Notes: generated from the sequence alone by a model not told the origin. Shown: positions 1 to 5,129, counted from the first letter of the stretch. The stretch is 5,129 nt of DNA from JACVSF01 sp036702855 (GCA_036702855.1 DATNQF010000189.1:1-5129), one strand, 5' to 3'. Translations and numbers: made by a program.

Positions 1-912
1 GAGGCCACCGTTGAGGATGTTGCTGCCGCTGTTGCCTTTGAGGATGTTGTTTTTGCTGTTGCCAGTCGCGTTGGTGTTGCCTACGCCTGTCAGGTAGAGG
101 TTCTCAATGCCGTAGCCTTGGTTGCTGGCAGTACCCGGGGAGAGGGAATAGCTGACGGAGGAGTAGACGGTGTCTGCTGTGCCACCGAGAGCATCATCAA
201 AGGTTTCCTTGACGATGTCGTTGACGTTATCGACGTAGTAAGTGTCGTTGCCATCACCGCCATTCATGTCGTCAGCACCGAGTCCACCGTTGAGGATGTT
301 GCTGCCGCTGTTGCCTTTGAGGATGTTGTTTTTGCTGTTGCCAGTTGCGCTAGTGTTGCCTACGCCTGTCAGGTAGAGGTTCTCAATGCCGTAGCCTTGA
401 TTGCCGGCAGTACCCGGGGAGAGGGAGTAGCTAACGGAGGAGTAGACGGTGTCGACGCCACCGAGGGCATCATCGAAGGTCTCCTTGACGATGTCGTTGA
501 CGTTGTCTACATAGTAGGTGTCGTTGCCATCACCACCATTCATGTCGTCAGCACCGAGTCCACCGTTGAGGATGTTGCTGCCGCTGTTGCCTTTGAGGAT
601 GTTGTTCTTGCTGTTGCCAGTCGCGTTGATGTTAGCGCTGCCGGTTAGGTAGAGGTTCTCAATGCCGTAGCCTTGATTGCCGGCAGTGCCAGGGGAAAGG
701 GAATAACTCACTGAGGAGTAGACGGTGTCAGCAGTGCCACCGAGGGCATCATCGAAGGATTCCTTTACGATGTCGCCGACGTTATCAACGTAGTAGGTAT
801 CGTTGCCATCGCCGCCATTCATAATGTCAGCACCCAACCCACCGTTGAGGATGTCATTGCTAGAAGTGCCGAAGAGAGTGTCATTGCCAGAAGTACCAAA
901 GATGTTAGCCAT
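1..912 (-). CDS. RTX-type Ca2+-binding repeat protein, N-terminal part (partial at left edge)
   Basis: Reading leftward from ATG at 912-910, the frame stays open for 304 codons to the window edge, so the C-terminus is missing. The protein begins MANIFGTSGNDTLFG and moves directly into glycine/aspartate-rich RTX nonapeptides (GGxGxDxx type), for example NGGLGADIMNGGDGNDTYY around residues 23-42. Such repeats bind Ca2+ and fold into a parallel beta-roll. From residue 25 onward, modules of 92-93 residues repeat: RTX motif, then TYYVDNVNDIVKE, then DTVYSSVSYSLSP, then GIENLYLTG, then ATGNSKNNILKGN. This layout is typical of secreted or surface RTX proteins in cyanobacteria. There is no signal peptide, which fits type I (ABC) secretion through a C-terminal signal that lies outside the window. 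The gene is divergent from the TpsB gene. Oscillin-like surface fibril, adhesin or enzyme carrier are all possible; the unseen C-terminal part would decide. Family call is firm, function open. Confidence 0.93.
   Translation of the reverse strand, partial: MANIFGTSGNDTLFGTSSNDILNGGLGADIMNGGDGNDTYYVDNVGDIVKESFDDALGGTADTVYSSVSYSLSPGTAGNQGYGIENLYLTGSANINATGNSKNNILKGNSGSNILNGGLGADDMNGGDGNDTYYVDNVNDIVKETFDDALGGVDTVYSSVSYSLSPGTAGNQGYGIENLYLTGVGNTSATGNSKNNILKGNSGSNILNGGLGADDMNGGDGNDTYYVDNVNDIVKETFDDALGGTADTVYSSVSYSLSPGTASNQGYGIENLYLTGVGNTNATGNSKNNILKGNSGSNILNGGL
7..840 (-). repeat. Three tandem long-module repeats (279, 276 and 279 bp) inside the RTX gene
   Basis: The same DNA starts at 7, 286 and 562 and recurs at 841, so the units are 7-285, 286-561 and 562-840, encoding 93, 92 and 93 residues (protein residues 210-302, 118-209 and 25-117). 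Positions 1-6 begin a further unit beyond the edge. By eye, the units 7-285 and 286-561 differ by about 15 substitutions plus one in-frame 3-base indel (GGTADTV versus GGVDTV). Most changes are silent; the visible replacements are N/S in ATGN-flanking sequence and S/G in the SPGTAxNQG segment. The unit at 562-840, nearest the N-terminus, is the most diverged. Confidence 0.95.
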
Positions 913-921
913 TTTTCCTTT

Positions 922-926
922 CTCCC
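922..926 (-). promoter_or_regulatory. Shine-Dalgarno sequence of the RTX gene
   Basis: On the minus strand the sequence reads GGGAGAAAGGAAAAATGG. The GGGAG (922-926) lies about 9 bases before the ATG at 912-910. A second purine run, AAGGA at 916-920, is only 3 bases from the ATG and less well placed. It supports the chosen start, which also gives the typical MANIFGTSGNDTL opening of RTX proteins. Confidence 0.7.
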
Positions 927-1019
927 AGATTGATTCAGTGATTGAGATTGGCTCAGGAATCGGAATCCTTGTGAACCGTTAGGGAGTTATCGGGAGAAGG
1001 GATTAGGGTTCTGCAGCTC

Positions 1020-1037
1020 TTTACAAAACTTTACATT
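1020..1037 (+). promoter_or_regulatory. HLR1-type direct repeat, putative RpaB binding site
   Basis: The sequence TTTACAAA-AC-TTTACATT fits the published HLR1 consensus exactly: two copies of (G/T)TTACA(T/A)(T/A) separated by two bases. HLR1 is bound by RpaB, an essential cyanobacterial response regulator that controls high-light and photosystem genes. The site lies in the divergent region between the RTX gene and the TpsB gene, 125 bp before the annotated TpsB start and 107 bp before the RTX start. The repeat reads in the direction of the TpsB gene. The second half-site could double as a -35 element (see the candidate promoter), in which case RpaB would be expected to repress rather than activate. 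Binding is inferred from sequence only. Confidence 0.6.
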
Positions 1038-1057
1038 ACTCAGGAGAAATCGATAAA
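1030..1057 (+). promoter_or_regulatory. Candidate sigma70-type promoter for the TpsB gene
   Basis: TTTACA at 1030-1035 resembles a -35 box and GATAAA at 1052-1057 (4 of 6 matches to TATAAT) a -10 box, with a 16-bp spacer. The -35 box is inside the HLR1 match. Transcription from here would leave a leader of roughly 100 bases before the TpsB start. The boxes are weak and no transcription start is known. Confidence 0.3.
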
Positions 1058-1162
1058 GATGCCGTAAAACCGTGCTAAGCCTAGCCCTTGCCCGTTAAGT
1101 CTGCAGAGTCTTCATTGCAGTCCTTCCTTTTTTGAACGCATGGGTAAAAATTCAGCTTTTTC

Positions 1163-3043
1163 ATGCATGAGATGTCTCTGCGAAACCTGATAAAAGTCAG
1201 TTACTTTCGCTTGGCACACAGCATGGATATGATTCGCCCTACTCTTGGCTTGATGATAAGTACTGTGCTGCTTCAGAGTAGTGCGGCTCAAGCCATGCAA
1301 TCGTTGCAGTGGCATGAAGCCGCTATAGACTCCCAACAGTGGCTAGCCCAAGAAGAACTGCCAAGTCCTAATACGACACTGTTTGAGGAACCGCCTTCCC
1401 GGCGTCCTTTACAAGAAGAGATTCCCCCATTACCGCCACCAGAGATACTGCTGCAGTTTCCCGAAGCACCTGAAGTTCCAACGCCATCACCGGAACTGGG
1501 GGGCGATCGCATTTGCATCACAGGCTTTAATGTCGTCGGCAGTACCGTTTACAGCGCTGAAGAACTGGCTCAGGTAGCGGCAGATGCAATCCCTTTAGAG
1601 ATGCCTAACTGCGAAGTTGCAACCCCAGACCCTACACCAGGCTATCTACTGACCTTTGCCCAAGTGCAGCAGGCGCGGGATGCGATCACCCAATACTATG
1701 TGGACAACCAGTACATCACGACAGGGGCTTTTGTCCCAGAGCAAACTCTGGAGAGCGGCGTTGTTCAGCTACAGGTGATTGAAGGTCGAATCGAGGAAAT
1801 TCAGGTGCTCGGCTTGGATCGGCTGAACCCAGCTTATGTGCGCGATCGCATTTCCCTAGCCGCCCAATCGCCCTTGAACACAGAACAACTCTTGCAAGGG
1901 CTACAGCTTTTGCAGTTAGATCCCCTAATCGAGAGCCTTGATGTTGAGTTGGCAACAGGTATTCGGCCTGGCACCAATCGGTTGATTGTTAACGCGACAG
2001 AGGCCAATCCCTATCGGCTAGGGTTCATTCTAGACAATGGCCGCACCCCTCTGGTTGGCAGCTTTCAGCGGCGGGTGCGGGGTGGTCACATTAACTTATT
2101 GGGGCAAGGCGATGTCTTTTTCGTAGACTATGCCAACACCGACGGCAGCAACAGCGTCAACCTTTACTATGCCTATCCCTTGAACGCTCGCAATGGCACC
2201 CTGAGTTTTAGTCATGGGCGTACGAGTAGCTGGGTAATCGAAGAGCCATTTGAGATTCTCGATATTCGTTCGCGCTCTCGCTACTATGAGCTGACCTATC
2301 GTCAACCCGTCTATCAAACGCCCAATCAAGAGTTTGCATTGAGCTTAACGGGTTCCCGTGAGGAGAGCGAGTCGCGGTTTAACCCAGGTGGGTTTGGAGA
2401 TCAGCCATTTATAGTTCGAGGATCCGATAATCAAGGACGCACTCAAATTACAGCGCTGCGATTTACTCAGGAATGGCTGAATCGCGATAGTCAACAGGTG
2501 TTGGCAGTGCGATCGCAGTTCAGCTTAGGAATTAACGCCCTGGGAGTTACCCTTAACCCAGCCCCTCCAAACGGCAACTTCTTTAGCTGGCGCGCTCAAG
2601 GTCAATGGGTCTATTTGCTAGGCCCCGACACTCTGTTGCAACTGCGTGGTGATTTCCAAGTAGCTGATCGCCCTTTGGTCCCGCTGGAGCAGATTGGTAT
2701 CGGTGGCGTTGGCACGGTACGAGGCTACCGCCAAGACCAACTTCTAACGGACAACGGCATAACAGCATCGGCTGATGTTCGTTTCCCCATTGCCCGAGTT
2801 CCAGAAGTAAATGGGTTACTCCAACTTATTCCTTTTGTAGACTTCGGAATGGGCTGGAACAACACTGGAGAAAATCCAAACCCCAGCACACTCCTCTCTA
2901 CTGGGCTGGGGCTTAACTGGCAAATGGAGGGAGGTTTTAGCACCCGCCTAGACTATGGCCTTCCTCTCGTAAACGCCCCAACAACAGGAAACTCGTTACA
3001 AGAGTCAGGTTTGGTCTTTTCCCTCAGGTACGAGCCCTTCTAA
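1163..3043 (+). CDS. TpsB-type outer-membrane transporter (FhaC/ShlB/HecB family, two-partner secretion)
   Basis: A complete 626-residue protein of the Omp85/TpsB superfamily, which moves TpsA exoproteins across the outer membrane (type Vb secretion). Visible order: signal peptide with hydrophobic stretch TLGLMISTVLL and an AQA cleavage site near residue 44; a short polar segment that could correspond to the FhaC plug helix H1; a proline-rich linker (residues 67-110, 15 prolines); POTRA 1 about 117-208, with ITGFNVVGSTVYS and VVQLQVIEGRIEEIQV; POTRA 2 about 209-281; then the beta-barrel from about 282. The barrel starts with LGFILDNGRTPLVGSFQ and GQGD, carries the hallmark VRGY (519-522) in IGIGGVGTVRGYRQDQ, and ends in LRYEPF, with the terminal Phe usual for outer-membrane barrels. 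It is a little longer than FhaC because of the linker. No in-frame start (M1, M4, M21, M23) has a clear Shine-Dalgarno; M21 or M23 would give a more usual signal-peptide length. No TpsA gene adjoins it here. Confidence 0.94.
   Translation: MHEMSLRNLIKVSYFRLAHSMDMIRPTLGLMISTVLLQSSAAQAMQSLQWHEAAIDSQQWLAQEELPSPNTTLFEEPPSRRPLQEEIPPLPPPEILLQFPEAPEVPTPSPELGGDRICITGFNVVGSTVYSAEELAQVAADAIPLEMPNCEVATPDPTPGYLLTFAQVQQARDAITQYYVDNQYITTGAFVPEQTLESGVVQLQVIEGRIEEIQVLGLDRLNPAYVRDRISLAAQSPLNTEQLLQGLQLLQLDPLIESLDVELATGIRPGTNRLIVNATEANPYRLGFILDNGRTPLVGSFQRRVRGGHINLLGQGDVFFVDYANTDGSNSVNLYYAYPLNARNGTLSFSHGRTSSWVIEEPFEILDIRSRSRYYELTYRQPVYQTPNQEFALSLTGSREESESRFNPGGFGDQPFIVRGSDNQGRTQITALRFTQEWLNRDSQQVLAVRSQFSLGINALGVTLNPAPPNGNFFSWRAQGQWVYLLGPDTLLQLRGDFQVADRPLVPLEQIGIGGVGTVRGYRQDQLLTDNGITASADVRFPIARVPEVNGLLQLIPFVDFGMGWNNTGENPNPSTLLSTGLGLNWQMEGGFSTRLDYGLPLVNAPTTGNSLQESGLVFSLRYEPF
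1503..1510. repeat. HIP1 palindrome GCGATCGC
   Basis: A perfect HIP1 octamer inside the TpsB gene, at the start of POTRA 1 (encoding part of GGDRIC). One of four in the window; the motif marks many cyanobacterial genomes. Confidence 0.9.
1842..1849. repeat. HIP1 palindrome GCGATCGC
   Basis: A perfect HIP1 octamer inside the TpsB gene, in POTRA 2 (encoding part of VRDRIS). It uses the same reading phase over Asp-Arg as the copy at 1503. Confidence 0.9.
2509..2516. repeat. HIP1 palindrome GCGATCGC
   Basis: A perfect HIP1 octamer inside the TpsB gene, in the barrel region (encoding part of VRSQF). It is read in a different phase from the two upstream copies. Confidence 0.9.
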
Positions 3044-3067
3044 AAAACGGGGCCGCCGATTGCGGGC
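3042..3067 (-). terminator. Weak candidate rho-independent terminator for the 73-residue gene
   Basis: On the minus strand, GCCCGC-AATCG-GCGGC can form a 5-bp GC stem with one bulged C (3052-3067). It is followed by CCCCG and then a run of six T (3042-3047). It lies about 20 bases after the stop of the minus-strand gene. The bulge and the gap before the T run make it a poor match to the ideal. The convergent TpsB gene ends at 3043, so the T run overlaps its stop codon. Confidence 0.3.
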
Positions 3068-3086
3068 GTATTCATTCTGCTCGTAG

Positions 3087-3308
3087 TTAAAGAGTTTTAC
3101 GGGCATCGCTAAGCAGCTTAGGCAGATCGGCTTCAATTGTTAAAGGCCGTTGCCCCTTTGCCACAGCTTCCACATCCGTCGGCCAGATCGTCAGGTACTG
3201 GGCTCCGGCTTCTTTGGCGGCTTGCGCTGCGGGAGCGATTTGATCTTTGACGTCTCTGAGGTTGCCGCAAAACAGAACCATGTCATCGCCTATCTTTGCT
3301 AGCTTCAT
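3087..3308 (-). CDS. Small soluble protein of unknown function, 73 residues
   Basis: A 73-residue protein starting MKLAKIGDDMVLFCGN and ending LLSDARKTL. I do not recognise the family. It has no signal peptide or membrane segment. The composition suggests a small alpha/beta fold: a beta-like stretch DDMVLFCGN (residues 8-16) with a single Cys14, an Ala-rich helix about residues 18-34 (DVKDQIAPAAQAAKEAG), a strand-like QYLTIWP (37-43), and a charged helix toward the C-terminus. The start at 3308-3306 was chosen over an upstream in-frame ATG at 3404 because AAGGAG lies 8 bases before it. The longer N-terminus would be basic and polar and looks like untranslated leader. The gene is convergent with TpsB (43 bp between stops) and divergent from the LamG gene. 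A real gene is likely from its strong ribosome binding site and protein-like composition; its role is unknown. Confidence 0.7.
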   Translation of the reverse strand: MKLAKIGDDMVLFCGNLRDVKDQIAPAAQAAKEAGAQYLTIWPTDVEAVAKGQRPLTIEADLPKLLSDARKTL

Positions 3309-3316
3309 TACGAATG

Positions 3317-3322
3317 CTCCTT
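3317..3322 (-). promoter_or_regulatory. Shine-Dalgarno sequence of the 73-residue gene
   Basis: On the minus strand AAGGAG lies 8 bases before the ATG at 3308-3306. It is a near-ideal site and decides the start in favour of the short form rather than the ATG at 3404. Confidence 0.8.
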
Positions 3323-3460
3323 GCGACCTAGCTTGCCAATTCTCTTGTTGTTTCCTGAGAGTACCCGACCTAAACAAAGCAATAGAGACTGACTCTACCG
3401 TCACTTTGTTAACAATTGCATTGTTCTTTTAACCCAGCGGCACCTAGGCTTTTGAGTCCG

Positions 3461-3586
3461 CTGTCTCAGATCGAGGCAGTCTTTTTTGACACTGTCTGTG
3501 AGAAGAATCACGGATGTCGCTGTGGAATACCTCAATTTTGGGTTGTAGTTCCTTCAACTGAATCTTTGCAAAGCTGTCTGAGAAGA
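3461..3586 (+). repeat. Three imperfect direct repeats of CTGTCTG(TG)AGAAGA
   Basis: Copies are CTGTCTCAGATCGA at 3461-3474, CTGTCTGTGAGAAGA at 3492-3506 and CTGTCTGAGAAGA at 3574-3586. The second and third are identical except for a 2-base TG insertion; the first matches only over its first ten bases with one mismatch. They lie upstream of the LamG gene. They could be operator sites or chance; spacing (31 and 82 bases between starts) is not regular. Confidence 0.4.
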
Positions 3587-3616
3587 GCGCTTCGTCATCG
3601 ACGACTCAAGCTTTGC
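3568..3616 (+). repeat. Inverted repeat in the leader of the LamG gene
   Basis: GCAAAGCT (3568-3575) can pair with AGCTTTGC (3609-3616). Between the arms, TCGTC-ATC-GACGA (3592-3604) can form a small 5-bp hairpin. A 10-bp palindrome CTTTGCAAAG (3564-3573) overlaps the left arm. The structure would sit about 18 bases before the Shine-Dalgarno in the mRNA leader, if transcription begins upstream. There is no T run, so it is not a terminator. Confidence 0.35.
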
Positions 3617-3633
3617 CAGATTCAGAACCACTT

Positions 3634-3639
3634 AAGGAG
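3634..3639 (+). promoter_or_regulatory. Shine-Dalgarno sequence of the LamG-domain gene
   Basis: AAGGAG lies 9 bases before GTG at 3649-3651 and points to this non-ATG start. No ATG occurs in the frame between the upstream stop (TGA at 3559-3561) and this GTG. Confidence 0.8.
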
Positions 3640-3648
3640 AAGCCCCCC

Positions 3649-5129
3649 GTGCTGCAACAAAATCCTGTTCTGGATAGTTTCATTAAGCGTTACTCCGACA
3701 AGGCCTACAAGTATCCGGTACTGGTGCGCCATCAGGGTACCGTGATTGCTTTTGCAATGGATGCTCAGCGCAAGATCTATTATTCTGTCTTAAATTTGAA
3801 TGCTCAGAAAGACAATTCGCTAGATGTTAATTTCTGGTCTGAGCAGCCGCAGGAGTTGGAGTTTCCGAAAGAAATTGCCGAAGTGGGATTTGGCGTTGCA
3901 GATCAACTGTTGTTGTCGACTGTCAAAAAAGGCAGCCTCAACCCAGTTGACCCCGGAACGATTGTTGCAGATAACGAGGAAGACAAGTTTTTGTCAAGAA
4001 CTGCCCGCTTGACCGCCGACGCCCCCTTCCAGGCGATGTCAGACGGGCGTTTTGTGTACGTGTTTCGACAAGCCATTCCAGCAGGTCATGCTGATGCGGT
4101 CAAGGTTCTTGGGCCTGATAACCAGCTTGTGTCGATTGTAGATTCAACGTTGTTAGTAGATCGCTTTGTGCTCTCAGGAGCATCGATTACAGCAACTAGC
4201 CCTGGCACTGCTGCCCCCGAACCTCAGCTTAAGCTCAACATGGAGGTGCGCTTTCGCCGTAGCCGCAGCAAAACCCGTCCCCAAAGCACCAAAGATAGCT
4301 TGGGCGTGCGGGATATGGAAGATCAACCCTTCTTCGAGCCGACTCAGGAGATTTCTTTCATTCGTCATTTACAAGATGGGCGCTTTTCCGTTTTGCTGCT
4401 GCCGACGAGCATCCCGGAAGTATCGCGTTGGCAAATTTTTGCATTTAACGGCCAGACAGGCATGATCGATGCTTACAACGTGGAGCGATCGCAAGATGGC
4501 CTGTTCAACACACGCGGCACCCAAACAGGCGGCAGCAGTGGATCCGCAGAAACAGCCCTTAATTTTCAGCAGCCTGAGGACTACGTCACTCTAGGCGCGG
4601 GAGTAGCGCTAGGCGCGTGCTTTAGCCAGGAAGCCTGGATTTTTCCGAAGGTTACGGTTCAAGAACCTGGGAAAGAACTGGCGCAAATGCTCCTGGGTGG
4701 TCACGGTAAAGCCGCAGATGCACCCCCCTCAATCTGGGTTGTGAATAACCGCCGAGTCCGGGTTGGTTTTGGCGATGGTCAGATGTTCCACTCGTTCATC
4801 ACGGGAGAGGTGCTGCGGTCGAACCAGTGGAATCATTTGGCAGTGGTGCTATCTGACGAGACAGGGAGGCTGGAGTACCGCATTTATGTTAATGGCATTC
4901 CCAAAGACGCTCAGCCAGAAACCCAGGCACTGCTCAATCAACCTGTGGCGACTGCTGCCGTCATCCAAATTGGTGCATCTGCCCATAGCTTCTTTGGCCA
5001 AATCGATGAGGTGCGGCTGTGGAATCGGGCGCGCACTGAGCGGGAAATCCGCCAGGACAAGAACCTGCGTCTGACCGGACAAGAGCCGGGCTTGCTGGCC
5101 TACTGGCGTTTGGATGAGGGGTCGGGTAC
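3649..5129 (+). CDS. Large LamG (jelly-roll) domain protein, N-terminal part (partial at right edge)
   Basis: The frame is open from GTG at 3649 to the window end: 493 codons plus two bases, with no stop. The N-terminus (LQQNPVLDSFIKRYSDKAYK) has no signal peptide. Residues 1 to about 300 are not a family I recognise. They contain beta-rich stretches such as YPVLVRHQGTVIAFAMD, SDGRFVYVFRQ (131-141) and QDGRFSVLLLP (242-252), suggesting repeated blades or sandwiches, with a basic RFRRSRSKTR segment between. From about 303 a LamG/concanavalin-A-like domain starts: ALNFQQPEDYVTLG, then FSQEAWIFP (325-333), QWNHLAVVLS (393-402), YRIYVNG (410-416), IDEVRLWNRARTEREI (452-467) and LLAYWRLDEGSG at the edge. 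LamG domains usually bind carbohydrate or protein partners outside the cell, often in very large proteins. The closing LLAYWRLDEGSG resembles the linker into a second LamG copy. The substrate and export route are unknown. Confidence 0.9.
   Translation, partial: MLQQNPVLDSFIKRYSDKAYKYPVLVRHQGTVIAFAMDAQRKIYYSVLNLNAQKDNSLDVNFWSEQPQELEFPKEIAEVGFGVADQLLLSTVKKGSLNPVDPGTIVADNEEDKFLSRTARLTADAPFQAMSDGRFVYVFRQAIPAGHADAVKVLGPDNQLVSIVDSTLLVDRFVLSGASITATSPGTAAPEPQLKLNMEVRFRRSRSKTRPQSTKDSLGVRDMEDQPFFEPTQEISFIRHLQDGRFSVLLLPTSIPEVSRWQIFAFNGQTGMIDAYNVERSQDGLFNTRGTQTGGSSGSAETALNFQQPEDYVTLGAGVALGACFSQEAWIFPKVTVQEPGKELAQMLLGGHGKAADAPPSIWVVNNRRVRVGFGDGQMFHSFITGEVLRSNQWNHLAVVLSDETGRLEYRIYVNGIPKDAQPETQALLNQPVATAAVIQIGASAHSFFGQIDEVRLWNRARTEREIRQDKNLRLTGQEPGLLAYWRLDEGSG
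4485..4492. repeat. HIP1 palindrome GCGATCGC
   Basis: A perfect HIP1 octamer in the LamG-domain gene (encoding part of VERSQD), before the LamG domain. It shows that this gene shares the genomic signature of the TpsB gene. Confidence 0.9.

Larger units (their letters stand above)
3309..3648. other. Divergent intergenic region (340 bp)
   Basis: This stretch separates two divergent starts. I see no convincing gene in it. It holds the ribosome binding sites of both neighbours, a perfect 10-bp palindrome TTGTTAACAA (3406-3415), three imperfect copies of CTGTCTGAGA-like sequence (3461-3586), a consensus-like TTGACA (3486-3491) without a matching -10 at normal spacing, and an 8-bp inverted repeat (3568-3616) near the LamG start. 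Promoters for both genes should be here, but none can be placed with confidence. Confidence 0.6.

Noticed and set aside
118..648. Plus-strand 176-residue open frame opposite the RTX gene
   Set aside because: It is the antisense of the RTX tandem repeats; its own repeats simply mirror the module period, its Val/Ala/Asp-rich composition is not protein-like, and it starts inside a repeat without a ribosome binding site.
7..840. The evenly spaced repeats as a CRISPR array
   Set aside because: The repeats are 276-279 bp, directly adjoining and coding, with no spacers.
1288..2943. Several minus-strand open frames of 60-80 residues within the TpsB gene
   Set aside because: All are antisense shadows of a gene with clear TpsB domains end to end; none has a recognisable product.
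3309..3404. N-terminal extension of the 73-residue protein from an ATG at 3404
   Set aside because: The internal ATG at 3308 has AAGGAG at 8 bases, the upstream ATG has none, and the extension does not resemble the rest of the protein.
3247..3432. Plus-strand 61-residue open frame opposite the 73-residue gene
   Set aside because: It is antisense to the start and leader of the minus-strand gene, with no ribosome binding site and no recognisable sequence.
3486..3491. TTGACA as the -35 box of a LamG gene promoter
   Set aside because: No acceptable -10 box follows at 15-19 bases; kept only as a note in the intergenic entry.
3416..3745. Plus-strand 109-residue open frame overlapping the LamG gene start
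   Set aside because: It lies in another frame, is rich in Cys, Arg and Ser without a visible domain, lacks a ribosome binding site and overlaps the well-supported LamG coding sequence.
4166..5082. Short open frames on both strands within the LamG gene
   Set aside because: They lie in other frames of a continuous coding sequence with recognisable LamG motifs; compositions are not protein-like.

Overview
The window looks like cyanobacterial chromosomal DNA. Four perfect copies of the octamer GCGATCGC (HIP1, the highly iterated palindrome of many cyanobacteria) lie in about 5.1 kb. The intergenic region between the first two genes carries a perfect match to HLR1, the binding site of the cyanobacterial light/stress regulator RpaB. 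The protein families also fit: long-module RTX repeats, a TpsB porin of cyanobacterial style and a large LamG protein. Genus cannot be read from this window; a filamentous or mat-forming species is only a guess from the surface-protein content.

Layout. (1) Positions 1-912, minus strand: the N-terminal 304 residues of an RTX-type Ca2+-binding repeat protein, cut by the left edge and built of 92-93-residue modules in near-identical tandem DNA repeats. (2) Positions 913-1162: divergent intergenic region with the HLR1 match at 1020-1037 and a possible promoter overlapping it. (3) Positions 1163-3043, plus strand: a complete 626-residue outer-membrane TpsB transporter (FhaC/ShlB/HecB family) with signal peptide, proline-rich linker, two POTRA domains and a beta-barrel with the VRGY motif. 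(4) Positions 3087-3308, minus strand: a 73-residue soluble protein I do not recognise, convergent with the porin gene. (5) Positions 3309-3648: a 340-bp divergent intergenic region with imperfect repeats and an inverted repeat just ahead of the next ribosome binding site. (6) Positions 3649-5129, plus strand: the first 493 residues of a large protein starting at GTG, with about 300 unrecognised residues followed by a LamG/concanavalin-A-like jelly-roll domain, cut by the right edge.

How the genes may work together. Three of the four genes encode envelope, secreted or adhesive-type proteins. The RTX protein has no N-terminal signal peptide, as expected for type I secretion. The TpsB porin is the outer-membrane half of a two-partner (type Vb) system, but no TpsA substrate with a TPS domain is visible here. 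The LamG protein has no signal peptide in its visible part and does not look like a TpsA. The RTX gene and the porin gene share one regulatory region with the HLR1 site, so light or redox control of one or both is the most testable idea from this window. A functional link among all four genes is inference from proximity only.
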